Shown: positions 1 through 8,250 of the stretch, in pieces
How positions within the stretch are numbered: position 1 is the first letter of the stretch
How the letters are laid out: each line of letters starts with the position of its first letter
Source of the DNA: G965212025 sp965215765
Lineage (GTDB): Bacteria > Pseudomonadota > Gammaproteobacteria > Poriferisulfidales > Oxydemutatoraceae
NCBI GenBank assembly: GCA_965215765.1
Contig: OZ244118.1
Coordinates: forward strand, 1,116,001 to 1,180,000
Direction: 5' to 3'
Length of the DNA stretch: 64,000 bases
The notes under the pieces: model-generated
Told to the model about the DNA's origin: nothing
Databases searched by the model: none
Seen by the model: the letters and a program-made list of their open reading frames with translations, nothing else
Made by a program: the position numbers and the translations under genes

Positions 1-178
1 TTATAAGAAATGGATGTGCCTTGTCTGTGGGTGGATTTATGATGAGGAGCATGGGGTGCCGGAAGATGGCATTGCCCCCGGCACACGGTGGCAGGATGTG
101 CCGGCTCATTGGACGTGCCCGGAATGCGGTGCAACAAAGGGAGATTTTGACATGGTCGTGATCCCATCGGACAGGTGA
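1..178 (+). CDS. rubredoxin, 5' truncated by window edge
   Basis: The open frame from base 2 to the TGA at 176-178 encodes the body of a rubredoxin, a small one-iron electron carrier of the cytoplasm. The two iron-binding knuckles are visible as CLVCG near the start and CPECGA near the end, 38 residues apart counted between their first cysteines. The connecting Gly-Trp-x-Tyr-Asp and the closing K-x-DF pattern are also typical. Rubredoxins are about 54-60 aa, so only the first few codons should lie outside the window. No partner reductase is visible. The next gene (MATE) follows after about 70 bases on the same strand. Confidence 0.9.
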   Translation, partial: YKKWMCLVCGWIYDEEHGVPEDGIAPGTRWQDVPAHWTCPECGATKGDFDMVVIPSDR

Positions 179-248
179 GCGAAAAGTGCTTCGCTGAAAG
201 CTGTCTCCCTGACCCGCCATTTTCCTGAAACGACTGCTACATTCCTGG

Positions 249-1580
249 TTGCCGCCTGAGCATTTCAGGCTTTGGCAAATCACGCTTCCCATGATGTTGA
301 CCGGTCTGTCGGTTCCCTTGCTGGGTTTTGTGGATATCGCAGTGCTTGGCCATCTTGACGATTCGCTTTTTCTTGCGGCGGGGGCTGTCGGGATTGCTGT
401 GATGCATTTTCTGTTCTGGCTTTTCGGGTTTTTGCGCATGGGCACGACCGGGATCACCGCACAGTTATACGGAGGAGGGGAACTCAAAACCTTGGTGCGG
501 TGCTTTCACCAAGTGCTGTTTCTGGGTTTGTTCCTTGCGGGCATTCTGATTCTGCTGAAAGGACCGTTGGTAGAACTGGTTTTGTATTTGTATCACCCGG
601 GTCAATCGTTGAGAACCTTGATTTCCGATTATGTAGACGTGCGGATTTGGGCGGCTCCGGCAACCTTTGCCAATTTTATTTTCTGGGGAGTTTTTCTGGG
701 CTTGCAAAAGCCGCTGGGTCCGTTGGTGCTGATGCTGTTTGTAAACACCTTGAATGCCGTTCTGGATGTGTTTTTTGTGTTTTATATGGGGCTTGACGTG
801 GCCGGGGTTGCCTTGGCTTCAGTGATAGCTGAATACTGTGGGTTGATACCTGCTATCTGGCTGCTGAGACGTCTCTTCCCCGCCGGCTTCAGTGCCTGGC
901 GCGTTTCGGAATGGAAGGCGTCCCAGTTGTGGGCATTGCTCTCTTTGAACTATTACCTGTTCCTGCGAACCTTGTTGCTACTGTTTGCCTTTTTCTTTTT
1001 CAATTTGCAATCTGCCAAGTTGGGCGCGGAGTATGTCTCCGCCAATGCCATTTTGATCAACATGCTGATGTTCACGGCTTTTGCGCTTGACGGATTCGCA
1101 TACGCCATTGAAACTTTGGTCGGGTATTGCGCGGGTCGCCGTGACCTTGTGGGGACGAAAAAATTTTTGGCGGCTGGCTGGCTTTGGGCGGGGTTGCTAG
1201 GCGGCTGTTTTTCTCTGTTTTACGGCTTCGGTGGTGGCTGGCTCATTCATTTGTTGACGGATCTGCCCGAGGTGCAGGTGGTCGCAGAGGAATTTCTTTA
1301 TTGGATGGTGTTGATGCCTCTGTTGTGCGTGGTTCCTTTTTTTTACGACGGTGTTTTTATTGGCTTGCTGAGATTCAAAGAGATGATGGTGTGTCTGCTG
1401 TTTGCGACCCTTGTGGTGTACTTGCCGCTTTGGTACTTTCTCCGCGATTTTGGCAACGATGGACTCTGGATGGCGATGTGTGCTTTTATGCTGGCTCGTG
1501 GTCTGGTGCTCCATATCTGGTATTTGCACTGGCGTGCCAACAACGCGCTTTTTGCCGAGCCGGGGAGAAAAATTGTATAA
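249..1580 (+). CDS. MATE-family multidrug/Na+ antiporter (DinF-like)
   Basis: A 443-aa polytopic inner-membrane protein with about twelve hydrophobic segments. Its N-terminus (ITLPMMLTGLSVPLLGFVD, then AVLGHL) is characteristic of the DinF branch of MATE exporters, which use an Na+ or H+ gradient to expel cationic drugs. The substrate cannot be read from sequence. The start is uncertain: the called start is TTG at 249 without a clear Shine-Dalgarno, and the frame is open upstream only to 213. The last ~155 bp of this gene, from a GCCG at 1424-1427, are duplicated downstream at 2753-2893. The amidotransferase gene follows 56 bases later and may be co-transcribed. Confidence 0.85.
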   Translation: MPPEHFRLWQITLPMMLTGLSVPLLGFVDIAVLGHLDDSLFLAAGAVGIAVMHFLFWLFGFLRMGTTGITAQLYGGGELKTLVRCFHQVLFLGLFLAGILILLKGPLVELVLYLYHPGQSLRTLISDYVDVRIWAAPATFANFIFWGVFLGLQKPLGPLVLMLFVNTLNAVLDVFFVFYMGLDVAGVALASVIAEYCGLIPAIWLLRRLFPAGFSAWRVSEWKASQLWALLSLNYYLFLRTLLLLFAFFFFNLQSAKLGAEYVSANAILINMLMFTAFALDGFAYAIETLVGYCAGRRDLVGTKKFLAAGWLWAGLLGGCFSLFYGFGGGWLIHLLTDLPEVQVVAEEFLYWMVLMPLLCVVPFFYDGVFIGLLRFKEMMVCLLFATLVVYLPLWYFLRDFGNDGLWMAMCAFMLARGLVLHIWYLHWRANNALFAEPGRKIV

Positions 1581-1636
1581 GGTCAGCCAGGTTTGAAAAG
1601 TGCCATAAAGGCGGCATTGCTTACATAAGGAGGTGA

Positions 1637-2380
1637 ATGATGAATTTTCTGGTATTTCAGCATATAGCGTGTGAGCACCCCGGTGTTTTTCGTGACTTTA
1701 TGCGTTCAGACGGCGTGAGCTGGGACACGGTGGAGCTGGACGAAGGTGAGAGTATTCCTGACCTGGACGCATACGACGCGCTTTTGGTGATGGGTGGCCC
1801 GATGGATGTCTGGCAGACACAAAGCTATCCCTGGTTGCTTAAGGAGACCGAAACGATACGGCACTGGGTGCAAACGCTGAACAAGCCATTTTTGGGTTTT
1901 TGTCTGGGGCATCAACTGCTGGCGGTCGCATTAGGCGGGGAAGTCGGCTCCTCAAAAGATGCGGAAATCGGGGTGATGGAAGTCGCATTGAGCGAGTCAG
2001 GCCAGTCCAGTCATTTTTTTGCAGCTTGCCCAAAAAACATCCCATGCCTGCAATGGCATTTTGCTGAAGTGAGCCAATTGCCGGCTGGAGCAACGGTTCT
2101 GGCTTCTTCGCCAAGGTGTAAAGTGAATGCGATGTCGTGGGGCTTAAGGGGTTTTGAAAAGGCGTTCTCGGTGCAGTTTCATGTAGAAATCAGCAAAGAC
2201 ACGGTCAGGCAGTGGGGCAGCATACCCGAATACGAACAGGCGCTTGAAAAGTCTTTGGGGGCAGGAGCACTGTCCAGACTGGAACAAGATGCGGCGCGTG
2301 TCATGCCGGAACTTAACAAGCTGGCTCGCCAGCTGTATGAAAATTTTATGCGGCAGGTGAGGGCTGAAAAAGCATCTTGA
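1637..2380 (+). CDS. class I glutamine amidotransferase domain protein, copy 1
   Basis: A 247-aa stand-alone GATase class I protein, of the GMP-synthase-like amidotransferase group. The nucleophile elbow GFCLGHQ places the catalytic Cys at residue 89, and FHVE gives the His/Glu pair at 182/184. The oxyanion-strand motif is VMGGPMD. Such proteins hydrolyse glutamine or act on gamma-glutamyl compounds; the acceptor is unknown. A very strong AGGAGGTG at 1628-1635 precedes tandem ATG codons at 1637 and 1640; spacing favours the second. A terminator-like hairpin follows at 2402. A near-identical copy lies at 2950-3693. Confidence 0.85.
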   Translation: MMNFLVFQHIACEHPGVFRDFMRSDGVSWDTVELDEGESIPDLDAYDALLVMGGPMDVWQTQSYPWLLKETETIRHWVQTLNKPFLGFCLGHQLLAVALGGEVGSSKDAEIGVMEVALSESGQSSHFFAACPKNIPCLQWHFAEVSQLPAGATVLASSPRCKVNAMSWGLRGFEKAFSVQFHVEISKDTVRQWGSIPEYEQALEKSLGAGALSRLEQDAARVMPELNKLARQLYENFMRQVRAEKAS

Positions 2381-2401
2381 CTTTCAGCTTCCTGATTGGA
2401 C

Positions 2402-2425
2402 AGCGCGTTTTTGGGTGCGCTTTTG
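2402..2425 (+). terminator. Rho-independent terminator after amidotransferase copy 1
   Basis: AGCGCG pairs with TGCGCT (six pairs, one G-T) around an 8-base loop and is followed by a T run. The duplicate after copy 2 at 3715 has a perfect stem, so the pairing is kept between copies. Confidence 0.6.
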
Positions 2426-2468
2426 CGTAGGCGCTGAAGCCGTTTGCCATCAGGCGATCAAGCGGCTG

Positions 2469-2714
2469 TCAGGCCGTTTCGTCTTTTCCGCAGATTTCCC
2501 GCAGCTTGTCCTTGGGATCATCCGCGGTCAGCAGTGCTTCTCCGATCAGGAAGGCATACACCGAAGCGTCTTGCAGTTTGAGAACATCAGCGCGATTGTG
2601 GATGCCACTTTCGCTGACGAGCAGGTAGTTGGCTTCTGGTGGTATCTCGGACGCCAAGCGTAATGTGACATCCAGACGTGTGGTGAAGTCACTCAGGTTG
2701 CGATTGTTGATGCC
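2469..2714 (-). pseudogene. trpC 3'-end fragment, copy 1
   Basis: The last 82 codons of trpC, ending at the same stop codon, detached from the rest of the gene. About 30 bp of trpC downstream sequence is carried along on each side. It sits between the two amidotransferase copies. The frame is intact but lacks the N-terminal two thirds of the barrel, so it cannot form an indole-glycerol-phosphate synthase. Confidence 0.85.
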
Positions 2715-2752
2715 GCTCGCCGTTTGCCATCAGGCGATCAAGCAGTTGTCAG

Positions 2753-2893
2753 GCCGCTTTGGTACTTTCCCCGCGATTTTGGCAACGATGGACTCTGGAT
2801 GGCGATGTGTGCTTTTATGCTGGCTCGTGGTCTGGTGCTCCATGGCGTGCCAACAACACGCTTTTTGCCGAGCCGGGGAGAAAAATTGTATAA
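2753..2893 (+). pseudogene. MATE transporter 3'-end fragment
   Basis: A copy of the MATE gene end (source 1424-1580) with a small internal deletion of about 18 bp. It is joined directly to trpC downstream sequence. The junction falls in GCCG, which is present in both parents, so this looks like a microhomology-mediated tandem duplication junction. The segment carries the 56-base spacer and strong ribosome-binding site of the second amidotransferase gene. Confidence 0.8.
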
Positions 2894-2949
2894 GGCCGAC
2901 CAGGCTTGAAAAGTGCCATAAAGGCGGCCTTGCTTACATAAGGAGGTGA

Positions 2950-3693
2950 ATGATGAATTTTCTGGTATTTCAGCATATAGCGTGTGCACACCTCGGTGTT
3001 TTTCGTGACTTTATGCGTTCAGACGGCGTGAGTTGGGACACGGTGGAGCTGGACGAAGGTGAGAGTATTCCTGACCTGGATGCATACGACGCGCTTTTGG
3101 TCATGGGTGGCTCGATGGATGTCTGGCAGACACAAAGCTATCCCTGGTTGCTTAAGGAGACCGAAACGATACGGCACTGGGTGCAAACGCTGAACAAGCC
3201 ATTTTTGGGTTTTTGCCTGGGGCATCAACTGCTGGCGGTCGCATTAGGCGGGGAAGTCGGTCCCTCAAAAGATGCGGAAATCGGGGTGATGGAAGTCGCA
3301 TTGAGCGAGTCAGGTCAGTCCAGTCATTTTTTTGCAGCTTGTCCAAAAAACATCCCATGCCTGCAATGGCATTTTGCTGAAGTGAGCCAATTGCCGGCTG
3401 GAGCAACGGTTCTGGCTTCTTCGCCAAGGTGTAAAGTGAATGCGATGTCGTGGGGCTTAAGGGGTTTTGAAAAGGCGTTCTCGGTGCAGTTTCATGTAGA
3501 AATCAGCAAAGACACGGTCAGGCAGTGGGGCAGCATACCCGAACTCGAACAGGTGCTTGAAAAGTCTTTGGGGGCAGGAGCACTGTCCAGACTGGAACAA
3601 GATGCGGCGCGTGTCATGCCGGAACTTAACAAGCTGGCTCGCCAGCTGTATGAAAATTTTATGCGGCAGGTGAGGGCTGAAAAAGCATCTTGA
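2950..3693 (+). CDS. class I glutamine amidotransferase domain protein, copy 2
   Basis: A 247-aa near-identical duplicate of the gene at 1637, with the same AGGAGGTG ribosome-binding site and tandem ATG starts at 2950/2953. The Cys-89 elbow and the FHVE motif are preserved. Differences include EHP to AHL near residue 13, VMGGP to VMGGS at the conserved oxyanion motif, and a change near residue 200. The Pro-to-Ser change in an otherwise conserved GATase motif may lower activity; that is inference. The reading frame is fully intact, suggesting a recent duplication or retained function. Confidence 0.82.
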   Translation: MMNFLVFQHIACAHLGVFRDFMRSDGVSWDTVELDEGESIPDLDAYDALLVMGGSMDVWQTQSYPWLLKETETIRHWVQTLNKPFLGFCLGHQLLAVALGGEVGPSKDAEIGVMEVALSESGQSSHFFAACPKNIPCLQWHFAEVSQLPAGATVLASSPRCKVNAMSWGLRGFEKAFSVQFHVEISKDTVRQWGSIPELEQVLEKSLGAGALSRLEQDAARVMPELNKLARQLYENFMRQVRAEKAS

Positions 3694-3714
3694 CTTCCAG
3701 CTTCCTGATTGGGC

Positions 3715-3738
3715 AGCGCGTTTTTGGGCGCGCTTTTG
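3715..3738 (+). terminator. Rho-independent terminator after amidotransferase copy 2
   Basis: A perfect AGCGCG/CGCGCT stem around TTTTTGGG, followed by TTTT. It is the duplicate of the hairpin at 2402. Confidence 0.62.
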
Positions 3739-3780
3739 CGTAGGCACTGAAGCCGTTTGCCATCAGGCGACAAGCCGTTG

Positions 3781-4026
3781 TCAGGCCGTTTCGTCTTTTC
3801 CACAGATTTCCCGCAGCTTGTCCTTGGGATCATCCGCGGTCAGCAGTGCTTCTCCAATCAGGAAGGCGTACACCGAAGCGTCTTGCAGTTTGAGAACATC
3901 AGCGCGATTGTGGATGCCACTTTCGCTGACGAGCAGGTAGTTGGCTTCTGGTGGTATCTCGGACGCCAAGCGTAATGTGACATCCAGACGTGTGGTGAAG
4001 TCACTCAGGTTGCGATTGTTGATGCC
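3781..4026 (-). pseudogene. trpC 3'-end fragment, copy 2
   Basis: A second 82-codon copy of the trpC end in tandem with the next one (period about 280 bp). It is joined by the same spacer, which is trpC downstream sequence, and keeps the frame and stop. Confidence 0.85.
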
Positions 4027-4059
4027 GCTCGCCGTTTGCCATCAGGCGACAAGCCGTTG

Positions 4060-4305
4060 TCAGGCCGTTTCGTCTTTTCCGCAGATTTCCCGCAGCTTGT
4101 CCTTGGGATCATCCGCGGTCAGCAGTGCTTCTCCGATCAGGAAGGCATACACCGAAGCGTCTTGCAGTTTGAGAACATCAGCGCGATTGTGGATGCTACT
4201 TTCGCTGACGAGCAGGTAGTTGGCTTCTGGTGGTATCTCGGACGCCAAGCGTAATGTGACATCCAGACGTGTGGTGAAGTCACTCAGGTTGCGATTGTGG
4301 ATGCC
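4060..4305 (-). pseudogene. trpC 3'-end fragment, copy 3
   Basis: The third 82-codon copy, immediately downstream of the complete trpC. One residue differs from the parent (Gly to Ser in SESGIH). The homology starts at the same GATGCC point as in the other copies. Confidence 0.85.
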
Positions 4306-4339
4306 GCTCGCCGTTTGCCATCAGGCGATCAAGCAGTTG

Positions 4340-5164
4340 TCAGGCCGTTTCGTCTTTTCCGCAGATTTCCCGCAGCTTGTCCTTGGGATCATCCGCGGTC
4401 AGCAGTGCTTCTCCGATCAGGAAGGCGTACACCGAAGCGTCTTGCAGTTTGAGAACATCAGCGCGATTGTGGATGCCACTTTCGCTGACGAGCAGGTAGT
4501 TGGCTTCTGGTGGTATCTCGGACGCCAAGCGTAATGTGACATCCAGACGTGTGGTGAAGTCACTCAGGTTGCGATTGTTGATGCCAATCAATTTCAGCGC
4601 TTCGCCAAGTTCAAGCGCGTATTCCAGATCTGCTTCGTCGTGAATCTCTACCAGCGCGTCCATGCCGAGTTCATCGGCCTGGCTTAGCAGATCGGCCATC
4701 TGTTGTCCGCTCAATGCCTTGGCAATCAGCAATAAGGCATCGGCGCCGTAAGCCCGGCTTTCCACGATTTGCCAAGGGTCAATGATGAAGTCCTTCCGCA
4801 AGACGGGCAAAAAACAGTAGCGGCGAATCATGTCAAGGTGAACGCCTGAGCCTTTGAAAAAATGTTCTTCCGTCAAAACCGAGAGGCATGTAGCACCGGC
4901 CTGAGCGTATTGTCGCGCCAGTTCCAACGGCTGAAACGGCTCGCACAAGATTCCACGACTGGGAGAGGCGCGTTTGATCTCGGCAATGACCGCGGTCTCC
5001 TGCTTTTCTGTGATGCCTTGCAAAGCGGTCAGGAAGCCGCGCGTGTATCCCTGTTCCTCGCCTCGCTCTTTGAGTTCGGTCACTTTCCGGTGCCTTTTGG
5101 CATCCGCTATTGTTTCTTTTTTCTGCTCAAGTATTTTTCGCAACAAGCCCTCTGGTCTTTTCAA
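4340..5164 (-). CDS. trpC: indole-3-glycerol phosphate synthase
   Basis: A 274-aa single-function TrpC, the fifth step of tryptophan synthesis (CdRP to indole-3-glycerol phosphate). Visible signatures are the AEIKRASPSRG phosphate/substrate loop, the LRKDFI strand and the closing VSESGI motif of the TIM barrel. The start is taken as TTG at 5164: it has an upstream AGGAGG and its TTGA overlaps the trpD stop, so translation is probably coupled. The in-frame ATG 36 bases upstream lies inside trpD and lacks this site. It is not fused to TrpF. The last 82 codons are repeated three times downstream. Confidence 0.95.
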   Translation of the reverse strand: MKRPEGLLRKILEQKKETIADAKRHRKVTELKERGEEQGYTRGFLTALQGITEKQETAVIAEIKRASPSRGILCEPFQPLELARQYAQAGATCLSVLTEEHFFKGSGVHLDMIRRYCFLPVLRKDFIIDPWQIVESRAYGADALLLIAKALSGQQMADLLSQADELGMDALVEIHDEADLEYALELGEALKLIGINNRNLSDFTTRLDVTLRLASEIPPEANYLLVSESGIHNRADVLKLQDASVYAFLIGEALLTADDPKDKLREICGKDETA

Positions 5165-6195
5165 TTTCTCTCCCTCCTGAGTTGTGCGGTGGTTTCGCAA
5201 AGTTTCCGGAGGGTGTTTTCGGCAGCACCGGATTGAATCGCTGTTGAGGCAATGGTGACCCCCTCTTCAAGGGTTTTTGCCATCCCTGAAACGTAAATGG
5301 CTCCTCCGGCGTTCATCGCCACGACATTCCGTGCGGGTCCCGCCTCGCCGGCGAACACCCGTTTTATGATCGCCAGACTTTCTGCCGCTCCGGAGGCACT
5401 GATGGTTGCTTTGTCTGCCAGGTCAAAGCCGAAGTTTTCCGGGCTCAGTGTGTAGATTGATTCTTGATCCTGAACCCGCTCCACGACCCGAGTTTTTGCG
5501 GAAATGGATATTTCGTCCATTCCGTCTTCGCCGTGTACCACCAGGACATGGCGCACGCCAAGTTGGGTGGCCGCTCGAGCCATTGGAAACAGCCATGTGG
5601 GGTCGAACACACCCAGCAAACGATTATCGGCATGAGCAGGGTTCGCCAAGGGACCCAGCAAGTTGAAAATTGTCCGCACTGACAAGGCTTTGCGTACAGG
5701 GCCGACGTGGCGCATGGCAGTGTGGTAGACCGGTGCGAAGAGAAAGCCCAGCCCGGTTTCTTCAATACACCGAATCACTTCGGAGGGTTGCAAGGAAATT
5801 TCGACTCCGGCTGCTTCCAAAACGTCAGCGCTTCCGGTTGACCCGGACACGGCACGGTTGCCATGTTTGGCGATTTTGACTCCGGCGGCGGCAGCGACGA
5901 TGGCAGCAGCGGTGGAGATATTAAAAGTGCCGGAGGCATCTCCGCCCGTGCCGCAGGTGTCAGTCAAAGGTGCTGGCCAAGACTCCGTCTGCAGGGCGAA
6001 TTTTTGCAACACCATGGCCGCTGTGGCAATTTCTTCAGCGCTTTCTTTTTTTGCGCGCCAGGCGATCAAAAGCCCGGCTGTCTGTGCAGCGTCAAGCTCA
6101 CCCGACATCAGCGCGTTCATGACCGCTGTGACTTGGTGGGGCGCAAGTGCCCGTCTGGCAAGCAGCGTCTCCAGAATTTCCTTATAGGCAGTCAT
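5161..6195 (-). CDS. trpD: anthranilate phosphoribosyltransferase
   Basis: A 344-aa TrpD that transfers phosphoribose from PRPP to anthranilate. The diagnostic glycine-rich PRPP loop reads DTCGTGGDASGTFN near residue 80, followed by KHGNRAVSGSTGSADVLEA. The length matches the family. The start ATG at 6195 lies inside trpG (14-base overlap) and the stop overlaps the trpC start by TTGA. The gene is part of one coupled trpE-G-D-C transcription unit. Confidence 0.96.
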   Translation of the reverse strand: MTAYKEILETLLARRALAPHQVTAVMNALMSGELDAAQTAGLLIAWRAKKESAEEIATAAMVLQKFALQTESWPAPLTDTCGTGGDASGTFNISTAAAIVAAAAGVKIAKHGNRAVSGSTGSADVLEAAGVEISLQPSEVIRCIEETGLGFLFAPVYHTAMRHVGPVRKALSVRTIFNLLGPLANPAHADNRLLGVFDPTWLFPMARAATQLGVRHVLVVHGEDGMDEISISAKTRVVERVQDQESIYTLSPENFGFDLADKATISASGAAESLAIIKRVFAGEAGPARNVVAMNAGGAIYVSGMAKTLEEGVTIASTAIQSGAAENTLRKLCETTAQLRRERN

Positions 6196-6766
6196 GCAGA
6201 AAGTGATCCAGAAGTTTGTGCCCGTTCTCTGTCAAGATGGATTCGGGGTGGAACTGGACACCGACCAAGGGATATTCCCGGTGTCTGATGCCCATGATTT
6301 CTTCGACTGTTCCGTTCGCATTCAACGTCCAGGCCGTCACTTCAAAGCAGTCTGGCAGGGTTTCCTTTTGAATGGACAGCGAGTGATAGCGGACTGCCTG
6401 GTAGGGGTTTGCAAAGCCCTCGAACAGCCCTTTTCCGTCGTGGTGAATCAAGGAGGTCTTGCCGTGCATGATGTGTTGTGCACGTACGATTTTTCCGCCG
6501 AAGGCCTGGCAGATGCTCTGGTGTCCAAGGCAGACGCCGATGATTGGCAATTGCCCGGCAAAACGACGAACCAGCTCCAGGGATATTCCGGCTTTCTCTG
6601 GTCGGCAAGGCCCAGGAGAGAGCACAATGCGCTCCGGCTGTCGGCGTTCTATTTCGTCCAGCGTAATCTGGTTGTTTCGTTCTACCCACACCTCTGCACC
6701 GAGCTCGCCCAAGTACTGGACGAGGTTGTACGTGAAAGAGTCGTAGTTGTCGAGAACCAGGATCAT
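6182..6766 (-). CDS. trpG: anthranilate synthase glutamine amidotransferase component
   Basis: A 194-aa class I GATase subunit that supplies ammonia to TrpE. The N-terminus MILVLDNYDSFTYN is classic for TrpG/PabA. The catalytic Cys is in GVCLGHQ and the His-Glu pair in VQFHPES. The start at 6766 is chosen because ATGA overlaps the trpE stop; a longer frame extends upstream inside trpE but without homology. As usual for TrpG/PabA, it might also serve PabB elsewhere in the genome. Confidence 0.95.
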   Translation of the reverse strand: MILVLDNYDSFTYNLVQYLGELGAEVWVERNNQITLDEIERRQPERIVLSPGPCRPEKAGISLELVRRFAGQLPIIGVCLGHQSICQAFGGKIVRAQHIMHGKTSLIHHDGKGLFEGFANPYQAVRYHSLSIQKETLPDCFEVTAWTLNANGTVEEIMGIRHREYPLVGVQFHPESILTENGHKLLDHFLHDCL

Positions 6767-8250
6767 CCGCTGATCCAGTTCTGCTGGCTGGCCGCAACAG
6801 CGGCCTGAATGAGCACTTGCGCCTTGTTCATGGTTTCGTTCCACTCGTTTTGCGGCTGGGAATCAAATACCAGCCCCGCACCTGCCTGGGCATAAATCGT
6901 CTGATCTTTGATGAGTGCTGTCCGAATGGCGATCGCGGTATCAATGGCGCCGTCCCAAGAGATATAGCCCACCGAACCTGCGTAGATCGACCGCCTTACC
7001 GGCTCGAATTGTGCAATCAGTTCCATGGCGCGAATTTTTGGTGCTCCGGTCACGGTTCCGGCTGGAAAGGATGCCTTGAGAATATCCATGGTGGACACTC
7101 CTTGTGCACACCGCCCGACAATGTTGGACACAATATGCATGACGTGCGAGTAACGCTCCACCTTCATCATGCCTTCGACAGTTACGCTGCCGGTTTCGCA
7201 TACCCGCCCCAAGTCGTTGCGCCCCAAGTCCACCAGCATCAGGTGTTCAGCCAGCTCCTTGGGATCATTGAGCAGTTCTGTGGCCAGTGCGCGGTCTGTT
7301 TTTGGATCCTCGCTTCTCGGTCGAGTTCCGGCTATCGGGCTCAAAGTCAAGAGTTCGTTTTCTTTGCGGATCAGGATTTCAGGAGAAGAACCGACAACGT
7401 GAAATTCCCCCAAATCCAGGTAGTACATATAAGGAGAGGGATTGAGATGGCGCAGGCTCCGGTAATAACTCAGTGGCGAGCCAGTAAAGCGAGCCTGTAA
7501 TCTTTGGGACACGACTACCTGCATGATGTCGCCATCTTCAATGTATCGCAAAGCGTCTTCGACTGAAGATTTGAAAGCGGATTCTCCGGTCAGCGAAGAA
7601 AAGTCATTTTCGGAAACAGGCACAAGTGTCTCGTTTCGGGGAGGATATACAGGTGTGTCACGTAGCTGTTCGGCAATTCTGGCAACACGCTGCCTGGTTT
7701 TTTCGTAAGCCTCTTCCTCGTGGGTGTTTGCACAGACAACGATGTGGAGCATGTTGCGAAGTCTGTCCAGGACGATGACTTCGTCTGAAACCATCAGCAG
7801 CGCGTCAGGAACATCCGGTTCATTTGCGGCCGGCATAATATTTGCCAGACAAGGCTCCACCAGACCGGAAATCTCATAGCCAAAGTAGCCTACCAGACCG
7901 CCGGAAAAGCGAGGCGCATTGGCGAGATTTGGCATGCTGCGCTCGGCCAGAAAGTGTTCCAGGTAGTCCAGAGGGGCATCATGCCGGACGTCGGTGCTGG
8001 TGTTGCCATTGAACCAGGTCAGTCGATCACCGCGAATTTCCAGTCGTTCCTTGCAGGGCAAACCAATAATGGAGAAGCGCCCCAAGCGTTCTTCCTGGCT
8101 GGCGGATTCCAACAGGTAGCCGAACGGGGCGTTTGCCAGTTTCAAGTAAATTCCCAGGGGTGTATCCAAGCCAGCAGGCAGTTCCTGAACCAAGGCTATT
8201 TTTGCGTAGCCTTGTCGTGCGTAACGCGTGTATTGTTGTTCAGTAATCAA
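6763..8250 (-). CDS. trpE: anthranilate synthase component I
   Basis: A 495-aa chorismate-utilising enzyme converting chorismate plus ammonia to anthranilate. The tryptophan feedback motif LLES is at residues 46-49, so allosteric inhibition is expected. The catalytic domain shows PAGTVTGAPKIRAMELI near 395-412 and GSVGYISWDG after it. The start is TTG at 8250 with no strong ribosome-binding site; several upstream tandem copies of the same start region have ATG instead. Ten partial copies of the 5' end precede the gene, so its real promoter must be in or beyond that repeat. No trp leader peptide or attenuator was seen. Confidence 0.95.
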   Translation of the reverse strand: MITEQQYTRYARQGYAKIALVQELPAGLDTPLGIYLKLANAPFGYLLESASQEERLGRFSIIGLPCKERLEIRGDRLTWFNGNTSTDVRHDAPLDYLEHFLAERSMPNLANAPRFSGGLVGYFGYEISGLVEPCLANIMPAANEPDVPDALLMVSDEVIVLDRLRNMLHIVVCANTHEEEAYEKTRQRVARIAEQLRDTPVYPPRNETLVPVSENDFSSLTGESAFKSSVEDALRYIEDGDIMQVVVSQRLQARFTGSPLSYYRSLRHLNPSPYMYYLDLGEFHVVGSSPEILIRKENELLTLSPIAGTRPRSEDPKTDRALATELLNDPKELAEHLMLVDLGRNDLGRVCETGSVTVEGMMKVERYSHVMHIVSNIVGRCAQGVSTMDILKASFPAGTVTGAPKIRAMELIAQFEPVRRSIYAGSVGYISWDGAIDTAIAIRTALIKDQTIYAQAGAGLVFDSQPQNEWNETMNKAQVLIQAAVAASQQNWISG

